Shown: positions 52,760 to 62,351 of the stretch, one piece after another | Position numbering within the stretch: position 1 is the first letter of the stretch | Layout: each line of letters opens with the position of its first letter | Assembly: GCF_013391405.1 (NCBI RefSeq) | Contig: NZ_JACBFD010000027.1 | Coordinates: forward strand, 54,173-118,172 | Direction: 5' to 3' | DNA: 64,000 nucleotides | Origin: Staphylococcus sp. GSSP0090 | GTDB lineage: Bacteria; Bacillota; Bacilli; Staphylococcales; Staphylococcaceae | Notes under the pieces: generated by a model | Seen by the model: only the letters and a program-made list of their open reading frames with translations | The model's database searches: none | What the model was told of the DNA's origin: nothing | Position numbers and translations under genes: made by a program

Positions 52760-54268
52760 ATGACCATATATAATATTAATTTTGGAATAGGATGGGCAAG
52801 TAGTGGTGTTGAGTATGCACAAGCGTATCGTGCTCAAATGCTAAGAGAAACAAACCAGTCCGCCAAGTTTGTATTTTTAGACTTTATACAAACAGAAAAT
52901 ATACAAACATTTACAAGTAACATGGGATTTAAGGACGAAGAAATTATTTGGCTCTATCAATATTTTACAGATATTAAAATTGCGCCAACGACGTATCAAC
53001 TTGAGCAATTGAAAGCATCTTTAGGTGCAGAAGTAACTAGAACTGAGTATGTTGATAAGAAGGTAAGACTATATTTAGATGGGCCTCAAAACTTCGTCAC
53101 ATGTTACTTAAAAGATGAAAATGACACTGTGGTCGATCGTGCAGAATTTGTCATCAATGGTATATTAGTTAGAAAAGATTTCTATAGTTATGTACGTGTC
53201 TTTTCCGAATACTATGCGCCTTTTGAAAATTATGCCAAACTATATATGCGACAATTCTATAATGAAGATGGCTCCATTGCATATAACGAATATATAGATG
53301 GTGAGGACAGTATTTTTGCTTTTGAAAATGCTAAATTATATAGCAAAATAGATTTTGTGAGCTACTTTATACAACAATTACAATTAACGAATAAAGATAT
53401 TGTTATATTGGATCGTGCGACTCAAATTGGTCAAGCGGTACTTCAACATAAAGGAGAAAGCAAGATTGGTGTTGTTGTACATGCGGAACACTTTAGTAAA
53501 CATATCATGAATGATGAACAAATATTATGGAATAATTACTATGAATATCAATTTTCAAATGCAAGAGAGATAGATTTTTTTATCACAGCGACAGACTTAC
53601 AAAATAAAGTGTTAAGAGAACAATTTCAAAAATATTACCAATTCCAACCTAATATACTAACAGTGCCAGTAGGTAGTTTATCATCATTAAAAAAAACAAG
53701 TTCATCACGAAAACCTTTTTCGATGGTCACAGCTTCGAGACTGGCTAGTGAGAAACATATTGATTGGTTAGTCAAGGCAGCGATAATAGCAAAAAAACAA
53801 GTACCAGAACTTACTTTTGATATTTATGGTGAAGGTGGAGAAAAAGATAAAATCATGAAAGTTGTTGAAGCAAATGCGGCAACGAACTATATCCAATTGT
53901 TAGGTCACGTTAACTTAGATCAAGTTTATCAACAATATGAATTGTTTGTATCAGCATCAACAAGTGAAGGGTTTGGCTTAACATTGATGGAAGCAGTTGG
54001 CTCAGGTCTTGGTATGATTGGATTTGATGTCAATTATGGAAATCCTACATTCATACGTAATGAAGCAAACGGCTACCTCATCCCCATTGATCTTAATGAT
54101 GATCATGAACATGACATCGTTCAGCGACTGGCGCAGTATATGGTTAATTACTTTAATGAAAGTTTAGCACATCCACATGAGACATCTTACGAAATTGCTA
54201 AGGATTATATGACTCAGGAAGTTGTAGATAAATGGAATTCCCTGATAAAAGAGGTGCTGTATGATTAA
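52760..54268 (+). CDS. gtfA: Accessory Sec glycosyltransferase GtfA
   Basis: 502 aa with a clear GAGGTGA ribosome-binding site. GT4 family, GT-B fold: FGIGWASSGVEYAQAYR at the N-terminus, VTASRLASEKHIDWLVKA and SASTSEGFGLTLMEAVGSGLGMIGF (the ExxxxxG... nucleotide-sugar motif) in the C-terminal half. With GtfB it adds the first GlcNAc to Ser/Thr of serine-rich repeat adhesins in the cytosol before SecA2-dependent export. Both genes are intact although secA2 is only a fragment, and no serine-rich adhesin is present in the window. Overlaps gtfB by 8 nt. Confidence 0.9.
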   Translation: MTIYNINFGIGWASSGVEYAQAYRAQMLRETNQSAKFVFLDFIQTENIQTFTSNMGFKDEEIIWLYQYFTDIKIAPTTYQLEQLKASLGAEVTRTEYVDKKVRLYLDGPQNFVTCYLKDENDTVVDRAEFVINGILVRKDFYSYVRVFSEYYAPFENYAKLYMRQFYNEDGSIAYNEYIDGEDSIFAFENAKLYSKIDFVSYFIQQLQLTNKDIVILDRATQIGQAVLQHKGESKIGVVVHAEHFSKHIMNDEQILWNNYYEYQFSNAREIDFFITATDLQNKVLREQFQKYYQFQPNILTVPVGSLSSLKKTSSSRKPFSMVTASRLASEKHIDWLVKAAIIAKKQVPELTFDIYGEGGEKDKIMKVVEANAATNYIQLLGHVNLDQVYQQYELFVSASTSEGFGLTLMEAVGSGLGMIGFDVNYGNPTFIRNEANGYLIPIDLNDDHEHDIVQRLAQYMVNYFNESLAHPHETSYEIAKDYMTQEVVDKWNSLIKEVLYD

Positions 54269-55589
54269 TTTATTCGAACATTATGACTCAAAAACGGCTA
54301 TATTATATCAGACTCTAGAATTAGCTGGACAAAATCATTTTACGACAGTCATTAATGATAATGGTTTTCTACCTGATACGATGACATCACCCTATCAATT
54401 TTTTGCCAATTACCAAGTGACTGAAGGGTCAAAGCCCCAATTTTTTAACGATATTAAAGTGCCGAGATTTTGGGAAATTGAAGGTAATAATGAGCAGGCA
54501 TGGATTAAAGATAAGGGCAAGATTCGTGGAAATATTTACTATAAGCCACACTATAAAGCAAGAATTGTAAGTCATGTTGAATGGTTAAGTGAACAAGGCA
54601 AAGTGAGATTTATAGATCATTATACGAAGCATGGTGTGAAGTATGCCCAGACTACGCTAGATAAAGATGAAACACCTATTTTGAAAAAGTATATGAATCA
54701 AAAAGGACAAGAAGTCATATACGAAAATTATAAGACCAAAAACATTGTGCTTGATTGGGAAGGTAAGACCTATTTGTTTGATACACAAGCCAATTTCATC
54801 TTATTTTACCTTAAAGTCATTCATGCAGATTTGAGTAAAATTCTGATTAATTCACTGGCAACTTCTTTTGCCGTAATTTACTTTTTAAAAGAACCTAGTG
54901 AGTCAATTGTATTTTGGCAAGAACACATCCAAAATGAAATTCCAGAGAATATGAAACTTATTTTTGAAGAAAACGTAAATCGCCATACACAACTTGTGAT
55001 TCCAGAGAAAGATGAATATGAAGCGGTTATGAATCGTTTAAATCTCTCGGAACAGAAGTATGTATCACAAGCGGGTTATGTATATGATTTTAAAAAGGAA
55101 AATCAATACGGTCATAACGCACTGATTATGACAAATTCTGACCAAATTGCAAATTTAGAATTACTGATTAGGGAGAATGACACAATTCACTTCCATATCG
55201 GTGCATTAACTGAAATGTCCTCAGCATTAATGGATTTAGGTAAATATGATAATGTGAACCTTTATCCGTCAGTAGAGCAAACGACCATTCAAAGCCTCTA
55301 TACACAGTGCGATTTATACTTAGATATTAATGAAGGTAACGAAATTGAAGATGCAGTTAAAAAAGCATTTGACTATAATCTGCTTATATTAGCTTATTCG
55401 GATACGCTACATAATGCCTTTGTAACAGCAGTGGCACATCGCTTTGAAAAAGCAGAACAAGCAAGCCAATTAAGCAGTTTTATACAAAGCATTTATGCAG
55501 ATAAAGCCCAATTTAAGCAAGCATTAGCACATCAACATACACATGCTAATGAAATCGACATCTCGACTTTAACTGGAATCTTAGATTAA
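54261..55589 (+). CDS. gtfB: Accessory Sec glycosylation chaperone GtfB
   Basis: 442 aa. It is the non-catalytic partner of GtfA: GT-B-like but without the nucleotide-sugar motif; YFFANYQV-type openings and RGNIYYKPHYKARIVSHVEWL are recognisable GtfB landmarks. GtfB binds the acceptor polypeptide and stabilises GtfA. It starts 8 nt inside gtfA. The reading frame is intact throughout, so selection may still act on the pair. Confidence 0.87.
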   Translation: MINLFEHYDSKTAILYQTLELAGQNHFTTVINDNGFLPDTMTSPYQFFANYQVTEGSKPQFFNDIKVPRFWEIEGNNEQAWIKDKGKIRGNIYYKPHYKARIVSHVEWLSEQGKVRFIDHYTKHGVKYAQTTLDKDETPILKKYMNQKGQEVIYENYKTKNIVLDWEGKTYLFDTQANFILFYLKVIHADLSKILINSLATSFAVIYFLKEPSESIVFWQEHIQNEIPENMKLIFEENVNRHTQLVIPEKDEYEAVMNRLNLSEQKYVSQAGYVYDFKKENQYGHNALIMTNSDQIANLELLIRENDTIHFHIGALTEMSSALMDLGKYDNVNLYPSVEQTTIQSLYTQCDLYLDINEGNEIEDAVKKAFDYNLLILAYSDTLHNAFVTAVAHRFEKAEQASQLSSFIQSIYADKAQFKQALAHQHTHANEIDISTLTGILD

Positions 55590-55900
55590 AATAAAGTGAC
55601 AGAGCAAAGCGAATTTTTGATAGTGCGCAGATTAAAATAGATACACTATTGAAAATAATTGATTTAAAGATATAACATTAAGAGATTTATAGTAATAAGA
55701 AATGAGACAAAAGCTTTTAAACAGCTAATGTCTCATTTTTTGTGTGAAATTTTAGGGGTAAGTCTAAGGGTAGTCTGAGGTCAGTATCAGCCATGACGTG
55801 TTTTTAGTGAATATGTAGAGCTAATTTTTCTGTTTTGAAAGATATAAAGAAGAATAAAGAACAAAATCTAGTCGATTATATTTATTTAAGAAATAGATAT
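55590..55900. other. Intergenic region after gtfB
   Basis: About 310 bp with the gtfB terminator (55700-55741) and nothing else recognisable. Confidence 0.5.
55700..55741 (+). terminator. Terminator of gtfAB
   Basis: AAATGAGACA pairs with TGTCTCATTT over a 19-nt loop, followed by TTTT. Confidence 0.8.
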
Positions 55901-56293
55901 TTATATAAAATGTCCATTTTCAAAGATAACGCGCTCTTTTTCACCTTTAATAAAAGTATTATAATTATCATTTTGAAAATCAGATAAAAGTATTTTAGAA
56001 GTGCCATATTTAAAATTATCCGCAACCATTTCTATATACATTTTTCTATATAACATCCCATCTTTCAATGTTATACGTTGTAAAGCACCTTCTTTGATTT
56101 CTATTGCTTGTCTATGTTCGAAAGTCTTGAAGCTTGTGAATACACATGCTTTAAATGATTCACCAAAATAAAAGATATGGAGTTCATTTTGTTTATCTTG
56201 ACCTACTAATAGTCTACCTTTTTCAAATACTTGTTCTGGAAAATTCAGTTCTAAAAAATCTAATATCTCTTCTTCTTTTAACTTAAATTGCAT
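55901..56293 (-). CDS. Hypothetical 130-aa cytosolic protein
   Basis: Starts MQFKLKEEEILDFLELNF behind a GGGAGGG ribosome-binding site on the minus strand. No signal peptide or membrane helix. The central part alternates short strands (LHIFYFGESFKACVFTSF, RQAIEIKEGALQRITLKD), suggesting a small beta-rich domain, possibly PH- or lipocalin-like. I do not recognise the family. Monocistronic. Confidence 0.6.
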   Translation of the reverse strand: MQFKLKEEEILDFLELNFPEQVFEKGRLLVGQDKQNELHIFYFGESFKACVFTSFKTFEHRQAIEIKEGALQRITLKDGMLYRKMYIEMVADNFKYGTSKILLSDFQNDNYNTFIKGEKERVIFENGHFI

Positions 56294-56606
56294 GTAAAGC
56301 CCTCCCTGTAAGCAAAATTATAATTTACACAATTATATATTATATAAACAATATTGAGAACTGTTTTTTGAGAATGCTGATTATGTTTAGGATTTCAAAC
56401 TTAAAATTTAACCATATCTAAAATTGTGGAACTAGCTGAATATTGAAAAATAATATAATTAACATTTTAATCAAATGAAGACATCTTATAAAATATAGTT
56501 TTTAAAAATAAATAGTTAGAAAATTAGTTACTTTTTACAAAAGACAGTGCTATACTATTTTATGATATACATATTTATTTAATTATAATATTGGGAGAGA
56601 TTTAAA
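56294..56606. other. AT-rich intergenic region before a lipoprotein gene
   Basis: About 310 bp separating divergent genes. It is very AT-rich; a TATACTATTTTAT stretch near 56550 may be part of the lipoprotein promoter. No other structure is seen. Confidence 0.35.
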
Positions 56607-57221
56607 ATGAAAAAATTGTTTTGCTTATTATTTGCATCAATATTGGTGTTAAGTGCATGTGCTGCAAAAGAAGATAGTTCAAATAAAAATTCAGAGAGTA
56701 ATAAAGAAACAGCATCAAATAAAGAAACAAAAGAAGAAAGTGGTAATACGGACTCAGTTGATGTTGAAGATGACTCAGAAGAACAGTCAGACAAATCAGA
56801 TTCAACATTTAAAGATGATCAACTTACAAGTGAAGCATTTGATATTAAATTAAAAGATACAAAGTTGGTAAAAGCTTCAGAATATGAAGATGATGAAAAT
56901 CCAAGTATTGCTATAATTTATAGTGTTAAAAATAAAGAAGATAAAGATCTTACCGCATCAGCAGCATTTTATGAAGCATTTGATGTTTACCAAAACTCTA
57001 AAAATGTGAAGCGCGATTTGAAAACTGGTGGCGGTTATGATAGTGATTTATACAAAAAATATGAAGATGCAAGTACAGATAAAATAAATAAAGATGGCGA
57101 AGTTGAGGCTGTTCAATTCTTCAAATTGAAAGATACTAAGACACCGGTAACTTTACAAGCTAAGGATCCGGAGAACTATGAAAAAGATAATATAGGAACT
57201 AAAGAAATAAAACTTAACTAA
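56607..57221 (+). CDS. Lipoprotein with DUF5067-like domain
   Basis: 204 aa, GGGAGAG ribosome-binding site. The lipoprotein signal ends in LSAC (C18), followed by a Glu/Ser/Asp/Lys-rich spacer to about residue 70. The C-terminal domain (FDIKLKDTKLVKASEYEDDE, IAIIYSVKNKEDKDLTAS, EAVQFFKLKDTKTPVTLQA) fits the immunoglobulin-like DUF5067/DUF4352 group of Gram-positive lipoproteins. Exposed at the membrane surface; function unknown. Confidence 0.75.
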   Translation: MKKLFCLLFASILVLSACAAKEDSSNKNSESNKETASNKETKEESGNTDSVDVEDDSEEQSDKSDSTFKDDQLTSEAFDIKLKDTKLVKASEYEDDENPSIAIIYSVKNKEDKDLTASAAFYEAFDVYQNSKNVKRDLKTGGGYDSDLYKKYEDASTDKINKDGEVEAVQFFKLKDTKTPVTLQAKDPENYEKDNIGTKEIKLN

Positions 57222-57478
57222 TAACTATTGGTTGTTTGTACAAACAATTGCAATATAGTATGGATAGCTATTAAAAAATCTGTAAATAAAGATGTTTTAA
57301 TGGCTATTTTTCAAATTACAAAAAGTAAATTATATCTTGAGCAATACAATTTTTATGAAAATAATGATAAAAGCATTAGATGTATCGTAAGTCTTTTGTA
57401 TAAAGTGATACGCAATATACATAAGTGCCAATGAAGTACATTTATTTTGATACATAAATGTGAGATAAGGGGATAAAA

Positions 57479-58441
57479 ATGAGAATATTATTGGGATTGA
57501 TATTAGTAACGACTTTGATAGGAATGGCTGGTTTCCAATCAGGGACTGATTTTTATCGTGAATTAACAAATAAACCAGAGAAATCAGAGAAATCACAAAA
57601 AGAAACAGCGGAAATAGAAGAAGAAAAGCCTAATCGTAAAGAATCTTATGAGGCAATAAAAGAAAATGTTAATCGCGTGGATCCAGTTCCTATTTTAGAT
57701 AAGTTAGATCCTTTAATGACAAAAGAAGCATTTACCAATAAAATTGGTTTACAGGGATGGTCAGATTATAAAAAATTAATGGATGAAGTAAAATTAGCTG
57801 ATAGTAAATATGTGAAAGAATCTGAGGGATCATCTATAGAAGAAGTAGATGCATTCTTCAAAGACAAAAAAGGGGTACAGCGAAAAGTGATGGGCCCTGA
57901 AGTAGATGGTATAAAACAGGTGAATTATTGGTATGTAGATCCTAGTGGTAAGAAGCAAGGGAAGTCTAAAATACCCGTATTTTACGCAGAAATTTTAACG
58001 AAATTTAAAGATGACAAATTGATTTCTGCATCCATTGAACCGGGGGCTTTTACAGTGAAAACAGAAAATGAAATAAAGCAAAGTGAATTTAATAAATCAG
58101 AAACATTAAATGAACTTTTGAAAATTAAAAATCCTAAACCGATTTCGTATAGTGTAATTCAAATGGAATATGAAGGTTATCCATTAACAGATGTCTCACT
58201 ACTAACTAAAGATGAGGATGAAGAGAATTCAATTGATTCAGCAATGTTGGCGTATTTTACCATGTCGCCTGTAATTTATAACGAAAAGAAAGAACATCAA
58301 ATTCTTAGTATGAGTGGGATACCTTTCATGACTGCTTCTGAAGATTTTGGTAATAGCGAATATAAAGCAGTACAACATTTTATTAAACAGATGGAAGATG
58401 AAGGGAAAAGCGATATGGAAGAATCGGTTTCTTATCAATAA
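57479..58441 (+). CDS. Hypothetical exported protein
   Basis: 320 aa, AAGGGGA ribosome-binding site. Residues 1-20 (MRILLGLILVTTLIGMAGFQ) are a short signal peptide or anchor without a lipobox Cys; a Lys/Glu-rich spacer follows (KSEKSQKETAEIEEEKP). The rest is a soluble domain of about 260 residues with an acidic tail. Faces the exterior or membrane surface. I do not recognise it; the gene 257 bp upstream encodes another small surface protein on the same strand, but a shared transcript is not evident. Confidence 0.65.
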   Translation: MRILLGLILVTTLIGMAGFQSGTDFYRELTNKPEKSEKSQKETAEIEEEKPNRKESYEAIKENVNRVDPVPILDKLDPLMTKEAFTNKIGLQGWSDYKKLMDEVKLADSKYVKESEGSSIEEVDAFFKDKKGVQRKVMGPEVDGIKQVNYWYVDPSGKKQGKSKIPVFYAEILTKFKDDKLISASIEPGAFTVKTENEIKQSEFNKSETLNELLKIKNPKPISYSVIQMEYEGYPLTDVSLLTKDEDEENSIDSAMLAYFTMSPVIYNEKKEHQILSMSGIPFMTASEDFGNSEYKAVQHFIKQMEDEGKSDMEESVSYQ

Positions 58442-58473
58442 TAGAAAAATTATGCTTAAAGGCAAAATTCATT

Positions 58474-58506
58474 CGTTTAAAATATTTAGTTAGCATATTT
58501 TAAACG
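58474..58506. repeat. Perfect 12-bp hairpin after the exported-protein gene
   Basis: CGTTTAAAATAT and ATATTTTAAACG flank a 9-nt loop. There is no T-run on the plus strand. It may be an imperfect terminator or an RNA-stabilising structure. Confidence 0.5.
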
Positions 58507-58666
58507 AGGCGTAGTGGATAATAGTATGCGCTTTCTATGAAAGGTTTCATTGGGTCATTTGTGTCATGATAACAAGTATCATTAGATTTCATATGCGCAT
58601 GCACCAGCACCACTAATATAAAACAATAAAAAGTTGAACTTTACATCTATTATTTATGTGATTAAT

Positions 58667-58697
58667 TTGGTCGAGACATTTGTCCGACCATTTTTAT
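58667..58697 (+). terminator. Terminator-like hairpin upstream of the ykvI-like gene
   Basis: TGGTCG pairs with CGACCA, with additional pairing inside, followed by TTTTTAT. It lies in a 540-bp stretch (58442-58985) without a recognisable gene. Confidence 0.6.
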
Positions 58698-58985
58698 ATT
58701 TGATAATTAAAGACTGTATTTGTGGTTTATTTAGAAATTGCTCTATGTGTCGATTGATTTGTTGCAGTGTTATGATTCAACATAGCTAAGATACATTACG
58801 ATATAGACCTATTATTTTACAAAAATAATGAATGAGCATAGATATATTACAGTTAATGAAATAAATAAAATGCTAAATAAATTAAACGAGACATATAAAT
58901 TGGACAATTTAAAAATAAAAAAATGAATTCATGTTACACTGGTACATGTAAAAATTATACATATTTTTTGAGGGGAGTTTACGTC

Positions 58986-60062
58986 ATGTTTAGTAAAGAT
59001 AACAAAGCGTCGATCGGAATCGCCCTTGCTTATCTAAGCTTTATCGTGGGTGCAGGTTTTACAACTGGCCAAGAATTATTGCAGTTCTTCGTTAATCACG
59101 GCAATTATGGTTATATTGCTGCAATTATTACAGGTATCATTGTTACATTTGGAACACGACAAATTTCAAAGCTGGGATATCGTGTTGATGCAGATTCTTA
59201 TGATATTTCTTTAAACAATCTGTTTGGAAATATTATGGGGAAAATCATCGACTTTTTAATTATCTTTTTCCTATTTGGTTTAACGGTGGTAATGGTAGCA
59301 GGCGGAGGATCTGCACTTAACCAAGGATTTGATGTGCCGATTTGGGTAGGATCACTTGCAATTATCATATTATTATTTATTGTTTTACAACTTAAATTTG
59401 ATAAAATTCTTGCCGTATTAGGGACGGTTACACCATTTTTAGTTATTGCGGTATTAATTATTGCTGGAACGAATATTATAAATCCCACAATTTCGTTTTC
59501 TGAAGTATCACAACATATTGAACCATCTAAAGCATCAAGCTCATTTTGGTGGTGGGATGCGATTATTTATGGTGGTTTAATTGTTGGTAACAGCTTTAGC
59601 TTTTTAACTATTGTAGGTAATGACGCAAATAATCATAAAATTGCAGGTAGAGGTGCATATTTTGGCGGCTTAGCTTTTAGTGTGTTGCTATTAATTATGG
59701 TTGCCGGATTACTCGCTAATATTGGCAATGCGAATAAAGTTGATATTCCAACTTTATTATTGGCAAATGATATTCACCCAATCATAGGTATTCTGATGTC
59801 AGTAGTCATGTTTGCAGTGATATTTAATAGCTGTATTGGCATGTTATATCCATTTTTAAATAGATTTACTAACCCAGGTTCAAAATCTTATGTTTTATTA
59901 TTAGCTGTTTCGTTAATATTGGCATATGTCTTGAGCTTTGTAGGTTTCGTAGATCTTGTAAACTTTGTATTTAAAGTAGTTGGTTACTTAGGATTATTTA
60001 TCACAATTGCTTTACTTGTAAGATGGATTCAAAATAAATTCACGAAAAAGAAACTGATTTAA
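58986..60062 (+). CDS. YkvI-family membrane transporter
   Basis: 358 aa from the ATG at 58986 (GAGGGGAG 8 nt upstream); an in-frame ATG 21 codons earlier gives an unlikely N-terminus. About ten helices; the opening IGIALAYLSFIVGAGFTTGQELLQFF and later WWDAIIYGGLIVGNSFSFLTIVG match the YkvI group within the LeuT-fold APC superfamily, which includes amino-acid and cation symporters. Substrate unknown. TTACA and TGTAA (58934-58951) flank a GTAC centre just upstream and may be an operator. Terminator at 60066-60113. Confidence 0.8.
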   Translation: MFSKDNKASIGIALAYLSFIVGAGFTTGQELLQFFVNHGNYGYIAAIITGIIVTFGTRQISKLGYRVDADSYDISLNNLFGNIMGKIIDFLIIFFLFGLTVVMVAGGGSALNQGFDVPIWVGSLAIIILLFIVLQLKFDKILAVLGTVTPFLVIAVLIIAGTNIINPTISFSEVSQHIEPSKASSSFWWWDAIIYGGLIVGNSFSFLTIVGNDANNHKIAGRGAYFGGLAFSVLLLIMVAGLLANIGNANKVDIPTLLLANDIHPIIGILMSVVMFAVIFNSCIGMLYPFLNRFTNPGSKSYVLLLAVSLILAYVLSFVGFVDLVNFVFKVVGYLGLFITIALLVRWIQNKFTKKKLI

Positions 60063-60065
60063 CAT

Positions 60066-60113
60066 AAAATAGCTTGCTCCCATTTTTTGAAATAGGAACA
60101 AGCTATTTTTTAA
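60066..60113. terminator. Bidirectional terminator between convergent genes
   Basis: AAAATAGCTTG pairs with CAAGCTATTTT over a loop of about 22 nt, with T-runs on both strands. Confidence 0.8.
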
Positions 60114-60117
60114 TATT

Positions 60118-60753
60118 TTAGAGTTCTTGCTTTTTGAAAATGCTTAATGATGCAATGTACGAAATAATTAAAAATATCAAGCCAATCACTGCATAAATAC
60201 CTACAAATAGGAAAGAACTTCCCATAGCTGATGCGTTTAATGTGCCAGTATTAGAACCAAGGTTTGCGAAAACAGCACCGTAAAAGACAATGAAAAATAA
60301 GATAATTACGATTATAGAAGTCGTAATTAAGATAACATTTGAGTTCTCTGGACCAAATTTAAAAGTTAATGGGAACATCATGGCATACGTTCCAGAAGCG
60401 CCAATGCCAATAAATATAGATAGAAGTATCATGGTCATACTCTGAGTCACGAGTGATACGGATATGACACCGATGATAAGACCTATAAATATAAGTATGC
60501 CATAAAAGGTGAAGTAAGCATTTACATAAGCCTTTCTACCACTCGGCAACGTAGAGATATAATACATCCATTTGGAATCTTTTTCATGTTTAATATTATC
60601 GGTTACGGGCGAAATTAAGAAAAGCATTGGTAAAAAACAAGTCATTATCGGATTAATAAAAGCGAAAATGATACTCGCAAAAATTGCCACAATAAGATAA
60701 GTATAAAGTGATTTTTTACTTGAGTAATAACTGCTCATGATTAAACCTTTCAT
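60118..60753 (-). CDS. ABC-2 type permease (Pmt-like)
   Basis: 211 aa, AGGTGAA ribosome-binding site. Six predicted helices and the segment KHEKDSKWMYYISTLPSGRKAYVNAYF, typical of ABC-2 permeases of the BcrB/PmtB/DUF6449-like type. Its ATG shares one base with the stop of the ATPase gene (TAATG), so the two are coupled. Relatives export bacteriocins or, in S. aureus, phenol-soluble modulins. Last gene of a four-gene operon. Confidence 0.8.
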   Translation of the reverse strand: MKGLIMSSYYSSKKSLYTYLIVAIFASIIFAFINPIMTCFLPMLFLISPVTDNIKHEKDSKWMYYISTLPSGRKAYVNAYFTFYGILIFIGLIIGVISVSLVTQSMTMILLSIFIGIGASGTYAMMFPLTFKFGPENSNVILITTSIIVIILFFIVFYGAVFANLGSNTGTLNASAMGSSFLFVGIYAVIGLIFLIISYIASLSIFKKQEL

Positions 60754-61595
60754 TATTGTTCACCTCGCATAATTAATTTTGTCGCATCATCTATACTTTC
60801 TAATGGACGCGCGTCTGTAACGCTTTTACGGTTATTGACTAATGTTATTCTCATATCTTTGCGTTTTCTAGTAGCTACAATAGCGTCATTTGGTAAATTG
60901 AAATCAGCTTCAGGTTGTTCTACTATGCCATAATGGTCGAGTAAGACGTGTTTATCTTCTTCTAAGATAATGCGACCATCTTTCATAAATATTAATTTTG
61001 TCGCAAGTTGTTCAATATCTTCTGAAATATGAGATGAAATTAATATGCCATTTCCTTCAGCAACATAATCTTCTAATATTTCTATGACTTCTTCACGCCC
61101 AGAAGCGTCCATGCCTGCTGTTGCTTCATCTAGAATAAGTATATTGCTATCATGGCCTAACGCAATTGCTAGAGCAGCTTTCATACGCATACCTCTAGAA
61201 AATGACTTAATTGCATTATTTGTAGGTAATTCAAAGTTGTTTATAATAGAGAAAAATTTATCGGAATGCCACGTTTTGTAAATATTAGAAAAAACTTTAT
61301 CAATATCTTGCATTGTTAATTTATTTGGTACACGTAAATCATCAAATACAACACCAATGTGTTCTTTATGCGCGTTCTCATTATCTGTGATCTGTTTATC
61401 GAAATAGGAAATTTCTCCAGAATCTTTGAAACGATTTCCCACTAATGTATTAAATAAAGTGGATTTGCCAGAGCCGTTTTTACCAATTACACCAATCACT
61501 TCATTGGGTTTGAGCGTAAGTGAAATATCTGATAGTTTAAAATCTGATTTTGCATATGACTTATTTAGGTTTTGTATTTCTAATAAATGTTCCAT
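60753..61595 (-). CDS. ABC transporter ATP-binding protein (Pmt/Bcr-like)
   Basis: 280 aa from the ATG at 61595 (TTGGAGG 6 nt upstream). Walker A GKNGSGKST, signature in FSRGMRMKAALA (FSRGM for LSGGQ, as in PmtA/PmtC and BcrA-like ATPases), Walker B ILILDEATAGMD and the switch His in LISSHISEDIEQLA. A C-terminal extension of about 60 residues follows. It drives the permease encoded immediately downstream. Substrate inferred as peptide or amphiphile only from family resemblance. Confidence 0.85.
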   Translation of the reverse strand: MEHLLEIQNLNKSYAKSDFKLSDISLTLKPNEVIGVIGKNGSGKSTLFNTLVGNRFKDSGEISYFDKQITDNENAHKEHIGVVFDDLRVPNKLTMQDIDKVFSNIYKTWHSDKFFSIINNFELPTNNAIKSFSRGMRMKAALAIALGHDSNILILDEATAGMDASGREEVIEILEDYVAEGNGILISSHISEDIEQLATKLIFMKDGRIILEEDKHVLLDHYGIVEQPEADFNLPNDAIVATRKRKDMRITLVNNRKSVTDARPLESIDDATKLIMRGEQ

Positions 61596-61622
61596 AAAAG
61601 CCTCCAATTTGAAAAGATATTT

Positions 61623-62351
61623 TTATTTATAAAATTTTCGAACTTTCAATGTGTAACCAAATGCGTTATAGATGAATAAAATAATTAAAATGAACAGACC
61701 AGCAGTTTGATTAATGCCGGTTATTAGAGAGAATAATCCTAATAACATGCCACCGATAATAATGAGCAATAGATTAATATGATAAGTTTTAAACATAGAC
61801 ACAAGTGTGATATGACGTTCTCCGTCATCCATTAATTCTAGAATTTTTTCAGTGTATCGTTCTTCACCTTGTTTAGGATATCTTGGATCAAATTTTCGAA
61901 CGAAAAAGCCAATCATAAGTGAAGGTATTACAGTAATTAGATACGGAATCATGGAAATAAAAATGGTTGATTCAGAATTATTGCTTACAACAACAACTAA
62001 CATCGCAACTAAACTAACTAGAATTTGAATGCTATGGATTAAATTGGAGCTGATATGTTTTAAATTCGCTTTTTTCTCATAATGATCAGCTTTTTGTTCA
62101 TCTAATACTTGTTCAGTCTGGCGTTTGTACTTAAGTGCATTACGTTGTACAAGAAATAACACTAAAGTCAGTGCTAGGTTTATAATTGAAGCGACGACAC
62201 AGACTATTATTAAGTCATTGTGTGATAATGTCATATGTGATAGTAAATCAGTATACCTAGATATGCTATCGAACGTACCTATCAATGCACCAATAAAGCC
62301 TCCAATAATGGCGCAAATGATCATTAACAGTAAATAACGACCTACTTTCAT
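61623..62351 (-). CDS. DUF3169 membrane protein
   Basis: 242 aa. Six hydrophobic helices in three pairs; ALKYKRQTEQVLDEQKADHYEKKANLKHI after the second pair and PRYPKQGEERYTEKILELMDDGERHI before the last pair fit the DUF3169 family, which occurs in staphylococci beside XRE regulators and ABC transporters. It overlaps the regulator gene by 4 nt (ATGA) and precedes the ATPase by 27 nt. It may be an immunity, sensing or accessory channel subunit. Confidence 0.75.
   Translation of the reverse strand: MKVGRYLLLMIICAIIGGFIGALIGTFDSISRYTDLLSHMTLSHNDLIIVCVVASIINLALTLVLFLVQRNALKYKRQTEQVLDEQKADHYEKKANLKHISSNLIHSIQILVSLVAMLVVVVSNNSESTIFISMIPYLITVIPSLMIGFFVRKFDPRYPKQGEERYTEKILELMDDGERHITLVSMFKTYHINLLLIIIGGMLLGLFSLITGINQTAGLFILIILFIYNAFGYTLKVRKFYK

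Noticed and set aside
57228..57434. 68-codon open frame after the DUF5067-like lipoprotein
   Set aside because: It begins 7 nt after the preceding stop without a ribosome-binding site and does not look like a protein domain; a chance frame.
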